In this document: positions 56,894-64,000 of the stretch, one piece after another
How the letters are laid out: the number at the start of each line of letters is the position of its first letter
Position numbering within the stretch: position 1 is the stretch's first letter
Translations under genes and position numbers: made by a program
The notes under the pieces: generated by a model
What the model was told of the DNA's origin: nothing
Seen by the model: only the letters and a program-made list of their open reading frames with translations
Databases searched by the model: none
Origin: Epiperipatus broadwayi
Lineage: Eukaryota; Onychophora; Udeonychophora; Euonychophora; Peripatidae
NCBI GenBank assembly: GCA_028023455.1
Contig: JAQFVV010000277.1
Span: 1,178,001 to 1,242,000, forward strand
Length of the DNA stretch: 64,000 nt
Direction of reading: 5' to 3'

Positions 56894-57011
56894 AATGACG
56901 ATTTATTTAAAAGTTTTAAAAATGAGTGATTTCCCATTTTTTTAAAACATTTATTGACATAGGTCTTGAGTGGAAGGGCAATTTTCTTCCTTATAAATTT
57001 CACATACACAT

Positions 57012-57109
57012 ATATCAAAAGAAAGGTATTGACATTATATATATATATATATTTTGTTATATATCAAAAGAAAGGTATTGACATTATATATATATATATA
57101 TTTTGTTAT
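57012..57109. repeat. Perfect 49 bp tandem duplication
   Basis: Bases 57012-57060 are repeated exactly at 57061-57109 (starting ATATCAAAAGAAAGG and holding a TA run). The identity points to a very recent duplication or to an assembly artefact around the TA microsatellite. Confidence 0.9.
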
Positions 57110-57660
57110 GCAAATGGAAATGCATTCTTGTACTTTGGAATCAAACATATTCAACAGACATATGATATATTAATGTCACCACATTTATTTATTGGAAGAG
57201 GACTGGTATTTGAGTACAATGCATCTGAATAATTTCCCAGTTATAAAGTAAAATATATGTAGTATTGAGTTAGTTTTCAACATCTCTTTTCATTAATAAG
57301 GGTAAATACTTATTTGCAGTTTGGTTAGTCAGTCTTATAGGGTATGTTTAACAATTAACACATAATCCTGCATATATAGTAAATTTGTTTATGGTATAAA
57401 AGTCCTTGGCTTACTATATGGTGTTCTTAACTGTTTTTAAAATTTTGTTTAGAATCACACACTACTAATTTAAATAATAACATTGCTGTATAGTATGCTG
57501 ATTGGAGTCTATAACGGACACAGATAGACTTTCTAGTCATGGAACATAATACATATGAGTCTAAATTAATTGTCAATATATATTTTTTTCTATTAATGTG
57601 AGTGACTACTATATATTTATCTATTTATATTGTTTTCAATTTAAATAGCCAGTCTCATTA

Positions 57661-57661
57661 A

Positions 57662-57705
<44 letters not shown>

Positions 57706-57706
57706 T
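57661..57706. repeat. CA/TA dinucleotide microsatellite
   Basis: About 12 CA units run directly into about 11 TA units. It is one of several dinucleotide tracts; others lie at 28963-28982 (AT) and 55346-55355 (AT). Confidence 0.95.
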
Positions 57707-58653
57707 GTGCCATTACAATTTAGTCACTAGCTAAATTTATAGTAATGTGCATGTGAGGAAATGTAAAACCAAAAATCATCATCACATTTTTATATAACCA
57801 TAAAAGAAGCTGTAGGGCATCCAAGTTCAAACCCTACCAGATCAAAATTTTAAACGCTTTAGACAGAAAGAGAGTGTGACAGCAATTATATGCTTTACTT
57901 GTTTGTGTGTTAATAAATCTCAAAAAGAGCAGTACACACATTTAATATTTTAATTTTCCTTTAAAAAGCAAAGTTATAACGCATACGTATAGGCAGTGTA
58001 TGCGTAAGCTATTTAATTGTTTTATATTTCAAATATTCAACATTTTAATTTTCTTTAAAACTAACCTATGCTTGATCAATTCTAATATCTTATTCTATAC
58101 TTCTATTTTGCTTTTCTATAATTGTAATTGGGATTTAAAAGTTACAGATTTAATTAAATAATAGGGTTATAATTACTAAGCTAGCAATTATATTATTCAA
58201 TGTTAGTTTATGAATGATTTGAAATAATGAAGTATGTGTGTACATTACATACAGAAATTTACATTTATTAAATATTGAAAGAAAAGGAAGGATTAAATCT
58301 GTCAAATTATTTTTTTTGTACAATTTTATGTTAAAAGAGGAAATCTGTTGATCAGATATCTATTTTTGTAGCAATTTTGTTTTTGTAAATGATTGTTTGT
58401 CACTTTGGGAGCTTAAGCTGGGTGGGAACTCTAATTTTGAAATTGTCTTATCTTAAGATCTAAAGAAGGAAGCTCAAAAATTTGAAATGTTACCTAGGTG
58501 TAAGAAAAAAAAAGGATTAAGTCTATTTTTTTTTAAAACAAAAGTGTCTGGAAAAAGGATTAAACTTTTCAGTTGAAAAATAATTTAGTTGAAAATAAAT
58601 TAGAGATCTAATTAAAACGAATTTGTCCAAAAATAGCAAGTGACGCTATCTCT

Positions 58654-58689
58654 GATTGGTTAAGTTAGCTAAAAATTGGATATAAAAAG
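58654..58689 (+). promoter_or_regulatory. CCAAT and TATA box promoter
   Basis: CTGATTGGT (inverted CCAAT box, 58652-58660) and TATAAAAAG (58681-58689) have a tight, promoter-like spacing on the plus strand, and are followed by a non-repetitive stretch of about 560 bases with a possible coding exon start at 59193. This is the best Pol II promoter candidate in the window, judged by eye only. Confidence 0.42.
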
Positions 58690-59192
58690 CTGTCTGGAAT
58701 TATTATTGTGATTATGATTCAGATTATTAGACTATTAAATTAAATGTTGAAAATATAAGAAATGATTGGCTAGAAAAATTATATGTATGTCCCATCTTTG
58801 CCTGACCATCTGGGAAGCTGCACATCATATAGGAAAGAAAAGATGTTTTGTCTAAAATAATATTCTACACCTTTCAACTGACCAGAGAAATAAGATGTTT
58901 TTAATAGAAGGAAGAAAGCATTCACTTGCATTCGATGAAAGATGAATTAATCTACCGATAAATATTAATCATCAAGTCTAATTAATTATTCCAACAACTG
59001 ATTTTAAACTCAAGAAAATTTATAACATGAAAACAACTGCTGTATTTCATTCACGGAAAGAATAATGCTTGACAGGAAGAGAAGAAAAATTGATATAATG
59101 ATTTCCAAATTATCCACTAAAGCAAATAACCTCAATAGGATCCTCATCATCAAATAATTATATACTTCAAGAAAGTGATTGTTCCAAAGAAC

Positions 59193-59250
59193 ATGGAAAT
59201 TGTTGCTGCCAAGTATAGACAGTATACAAGACAAGTGAACCCTTGGATCG
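59193..59250 (+). CDS. Possible first coding exon (short), unrecognised
   Basis: An ATG in good context (AAGAACATGG) at 59193 opens MEIVAAKYRQYTRQVNPWI, followed by G|GTAATATG, a moderate splice donor after 59250. Without splicing the frame stops 16 codons later. The peptide has normal composition and lies about 500 bases downstream of the CCAAT/TATA pair at 58.65 kb, so it may be the start of a gene that runs out of the window. It is too short to assign. Confidence 0.3.
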
Positions 59251-59259
59251 GTAATATGA

Positions 59260-62200
59260 CTTTTATATCTATTTTCTTTATGAAATCAGAGTATTAATAA
59301 AGATTTAGTAATAAAGTGACATATTTTATTTAAAGAACTTTTAAAGACAATTCAGATCAATGGAAACCATGAATGTATTAATAATAATAGCTTTGAACTA
59401 CATAAATGATTTTGAATGTATCAAAATTTATTTGTTTATTAATTTTACAGTTATGAAATATTAATGTGTAATATAATTTTTTTATGGTATTATGATTTTA
59501 GTTTTAACTAATATATTATTATTATTTTGGGATAAAACACGCACATACATAGTGATATTTTATATGTGTATAATTGCGAGTGAATGTGAAATAATAGGTG
59601 GTGTTAAAATATTAAATTATTTTGTCTTGAGAAAGTATAGATTTCAGCGCTTGGAAGGGAGGGGGAGATAATGATTTAAAACTCTTTTCTAAGATCTTGA
59701 TTTTTCTAATTTCTATTAACATTTTTTTTTAACATTCTACTTACATGTTAGATTTATAAAGTATGTGTGCTAATGAGCGGATAATTTTTTTTTTCTTGAA
59801 ATACTTTTCTCAGGGAGTGAAAATCATGGTCAATGTGACATCCAACTTAATACAATATACATTTGAAGGGAAAGGGGGAAGAACTTGAAATTAATCTGAG
59901 GATTGTTATATAATCAATTATTATTATTATTATTATTCATATCAATTTTCATGTTTATCTAGAAATTTTTATGCATATGTTAGAAATGCAGTAATAAATA
60001 TTAGTTTGTTTTATTAAACAAGGCGTATATATTTTATTAAGTGTAGTCTTTGTTAAGTGTGATCATTCATCATCATCAGTGGTTGAATATTAGTTATTTA
60101 AGATATAAGTAAATATGCTAAAATTAAGCAATAATTATGAATTTCTTTATAAAAATTAGTTTTATGTTTAGGCTTAGTCCTAGAGCTGCAGTTGAAACCC
60201 TTGTCATTATTGTTATTATTATCATCATCATCATCATCATCAACGTTTTAATTAATGAGCTGTTTAAATGTTTACAGGCCATAAATAAATATTAATTTCA
60301 TAATATTTAGTGATTTCTTAGTATTATTATAACCACATCCCATCATCTATTTCATGCAAGGATGAGTGAATTGCCATCCTAAATTAGTTATATATAATCT
60401 GAGCTAGTAAACTTATAAAAAGATTGAAACACATTTGTTATGCTAAGATCTAAGAAATGATTTATGTCTAATATACTCCACTTTGGTTTATAGATGTTTT
60501 ACTTTTACCTAAATATTAGTGTGTATAGTGATATGGCTCAAAAAGCAAAATCTCCCATTTTTATTAGAAATAAAGTACCAAGAAGGGATTCAAACCCGGT
60601 ACATGTGAAAAGGTTATTAGATATAACTGTGTCTAGATTCAGATAATCTAGTGGTGCCCTGCTAGACCATATTCACTTAGTATTTGTTTAAACATGCACT
60701 TAACATTAAACCAAGAAATGAAAGTGGATAAGATCTACTGTCTGTATACCTGAGTTATATTTTATTGAATTACTAGTGTACTCACCTCACGTGATTTTAT
60801 ATACCTGAGTTATAATACTTGTTATTAATAATTTGCTTATAATTATTGATAGTGGGATATCTTGAGAAATCTAATGATAGAAATATGTTTCATTTCATCC
60901 AATGACCCGTAATATGATAGATAACTCAGTCTGATCTTTGGTTTAATAGCCACTACTCAGGTTAAATAATTCTTTTCTTTTGATATAAAAATCTACAATG
61001 CATTTTTCGTTTATTAAGCTAAATATTTATATTGGAAGCTTTTTGAAATAAAATAGAGATTTATATTTGAATCATTTCTTGATTAAATAATATACTGAAT
61101 ATTTTGGGATTCATGATTTTTTAATAATATTTGACATTTCATGAACATTTAATCAATATCTTTTCATCTAAACCTTAATTTTATTACAATGGATCTTTAA
61201 TCTAGTTTATTTAAGTTACAATGATACTTTTGATCAGTTTATTAATGTTTGTAATACTTGAATATTTGAGATTTTAATAATGTTTGAATTCTGACATTTC
61301 ATAATTACTTTAATAGACCAGATCTCATTTTGTTACACTGGATCTGTGATCAACCTTTAATTTGGTTACAATATATATAAAGAAAGAGAGCCCTAATGAT
61401 AGTTTATTCAAGCAGGCAAATGCCTGAGGTGCTAAATGATGAAGGGAATGCAGTACTGCCAATTATGTTTCAAATTTAAACTTTATTTTATTAGTTGGCA
61501 TGTAAGACACACACAATTGTATTTGGAAGCAAATATTGATATACAGGTATATTATAGTGGTTAGATAGTTTGTTTTAGTGTTATTTAAATAATCAACTCC
61601 TCAATATTTTCACTAGATTTATATATAATTGGCACTACAGCAATATCAAATGGTGTTGATTGATTACTTAACACAAGAAATCAACAACATGCCCCACATA
61701 TGTACTTTAACATTTCTTCAGATTTGCACAGGGCACCTGAATTCTCAGGATATATATTATAAAATGCTTAGGATGTTATTCTACAAGATATCCAACCTTA
61801 ATAATCCAATGATTGCATTAAGAAAATAATTATGTGAAGGCCATATCCAAAATAATAAATACACTACATATATTAAATTATTGAAGAGCTTATCAGGTTT
61901 AGCAGATATTTCATATATATCATTAAAAAGTCATAGTGTTTATAAAAGATTCTATTAAAATAGTAGACATGATACAATAACTGTTTATAATACAGTTGAT
62001 CCATGTACTACATTGCATTTAGCTACATGACTTTAATTATATACCATCCAAAGAAAAATGTAAACAAACATAAAAAAAAGCCCCAAAATTTGCAAATTTG
62101 ATGATACTCAGTAGTCATTTCCCCTTCTTTGAACACTGTACACAATTAAATAAAATTTCTTCAGTTTTTTATTTATAGCATATAAATTTTATTCTTGCTT

Positions 62201-64000
62201 TATTTCTGAAATTGATGTGCTGTATTTTGCATAATAAATTTTTCTAAGTATAATGCTAAAATATTTAAATTTTTTTAAAACAAGCTCAAAGTTGATACTG
62301 TTTTTAAAATGCCAAAAAAATGAGAGATCCTAATTTCTGATAAGAACTATTATGTTTCTATAAAAAAAAAATTAATGAAAAAAAACAACAAGAAAATCAC
62401 CCAGAGCATATTTGTTACTTGAAAGTCAAATATTTCACTATTTACTTTATTTTAAAAATAAAAATATAATAATTATTTTTTTCCTTATTGATATTGCTTC
62501 ACTGAATGAGTTAGTGTATACACACTCAAAATATATGTGAATGTGTTCCCTCAATTCATTATTAACTATGTTATTATTATTTTTAAAATTTTCTTTATAC
62601 TATAATCTTGATTCATATTACTAATATACTCTAATGGTCATATTTGTACATTCATGCAACAAAATCTAGAGTCTTGGCAAATTATCCCAAGGCTGATCGA
62701 GATGAGGGGTTGAGACCTTGAATCAGATTGCACCTCCATTCTTCCAACATTCCATGATTTACTACCCTATGGATGACATATGATCCCACACTCAGAGTTT
62801 CTTAATTCATGTACCAGCAGTAGCAAAGGGTGGAGCAAGAGACTCAGGGAATAAATGACTAAATTACTAATAATTAGCTAAACACACACATATACTAATA
62901 TTAATAAATTTAAGTAAGATTTGGGATGGACTATGAATGACACACAACCCATTGATTCTAATTTAATACATTTTAATTATTAAACATAAATCAAACAAAC
63001 TGAAGTGTAATGAACGACACACAGGTGTAACAATGATGAGCAAGTTTGAGAACAGAATCTCATCTGATGCATCATAATTTAAGAGTTTATAACAAATTTA
63101 ATCTACAGTCTATTCATGCCTTATTATACTATACCCTTTCTAGAGGTTTGCTATGGTTAAATATGCAAGAGTGATCAATAATAATTGCTTATCTCTATTA
63201 ACAATACAAATTAAGGATTTATGCACTCCTTATGCAGGTTATTATATACATAACTAGACTACAGATTCAGATCTATGCTGAACTATTCTTAACATTATGG
63301 AAGGGTAAACTGAAGCTTTGTAGTAGGACTTCAGATACTATGGTGTGCATCTTGAATGTGCTGTTACTCATGGGATTTTTTACCATGTAAGCGGTTCCTG
63401 AGGACTATATGACTTTCTGTGAATTAATTGAACATATAGTTTGGTGGTCAGAGCAGCTTATAAAAACAATCTGAACCCTCATGTTCCAATTCTAAAGAAG
63501 AGCTGTCCAAACTAAGTATATGGGATGGCCATTAAAACCAGAAGCCCATTCATATAAAAAACATATAGCAAGGTGTAAATGCACATACGTGCTTCCTAAA
63601 GACACATTCGCTACATTAAATACAATATCAATTAATAACTTATGGTATGCAAAATTCTATAGTTTTGTTTTGTGAAACTACCATATGCCAGTTCATAATA
63701 ATAGCATTTATAAGACATTCTGAAGGGGGTATTTACAGTAATCTAGTTTATTAAGTAACCTGTATAGTTTAAACTATAACTTTGGGGGGGAGTAAAGCAT
63801 ATTTTGGACTTAAATGATCAGTTATAATATGCTTTCTAATCATTCTTGCCTATATTAACAAAATTATATTTATTGACATACAAACCTAATACTAAAATTA
63901 AGCTAAAACCTAGTAGCTTAAATACACATAAATGTAAACAGGTTTTCAGAGCAGAGATTTAGGTGTGTGGTGCTAAAGAGCGACATTACTTAATTATGTT
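59260..64000. other. AT-rich spacer with simple repeats and one SINE-like unit
   Basis: Simple tracts include ATT (59919-59937), ATC (60216-60242) and a short G run (63784-63790). Segments near 62640-62840 and 63290-63600 are somewhat richer in G and C and may be old repeats, but I do not recognise them. No coding exon was found. Confidence 0.45.
60585..60669 (-). repeat. tRNA-like SINE head on the minus strand
   Basis: On the minus strand TGGTCTAGCAGGG (60669-60657) resembles box A, and GGTTTGAATCC (60596-60586) differs from the box B consensus at one base. The 60-base spacing is somewhat longer than in a tRNA, which suits a SINE or pseudogene. CCGGGTTTGAATCCCTTCTTGG around box B is typical of a tRNA T-arm. 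Confidence 0.5.

Overview
The window is very A+T-rich eukaryotic DNA from an animal, most likely an invertebrate. Evidence for this is the set of degenerate retroelements of metazoan type (RTE, CR1-like with PHD and esterase domains, Ty3/gypsy), tRNA-derived SINE-like units, abundant microsatellites, and small exons flanked by GT-AG splice signals. There are no operons, bacterial ribosome binding sites, CRISPR arrays or phage genes. I cannot name the species.

Layout. 1-1.6 kb: 3' half of a nearly intact RTE element. 1.6-6.4 kb: unique AT-rich DNA. 6.4-10.1 kb: a cluster of palindromic (foldback) elements. 10.4-11.7, 18.3-20.2 and 30.3-35.5 kb: three minus-strand copies of one CR1-like LINE, the last almost full length. 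13.4-16.3 kb: a second, decayed RTE copy, followed by a collapsed Ty3/gypsy element with an LTR (16.6-18.1 kb). 23.3-27.1 kb: more foldback copies of several ages. 39.5-41.3 kb: a second gypsy relic on the minus strand. 41.6-45.9 and 55.3-56.9 kb: other foldback families. The rest is AT-rich spacer with simple repeats.

The most interesting system is a foldback repeat family, called family A here. Its arms carry a motif that matches the type I hammerhead self-cleaving ribozyme at every core position, with two-part helix I and helix II pairing. Full copies are large palindromes, so they carry two ribozymes in opposite orientation. Five copies are flanked by 12-14 bp direct repeats that read as target-site duplications, which points to insertion of an RNA-derived copy. 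Copies grade from intact cores to badly decayed ones, so the family has been active over a long time.

Host genes are sparse. Three minus-strand segments (49.26-49.44, 42.09-42.23 and 38.84-38.89 kb) look like exons of one gene with introns of several kb: each is open in a phase compatible with its neighbour and bounded by plausible splice sites. The protein is not recognised. A few TATA/CCAAT-type promoter candidates with downstream splice donors (27.85, 43.15 and 58.68 kb) may mark other transcription units. Positions of old repeats are approximate, and all functional statements about the ribozymes and exons are inferred from sequence alone.
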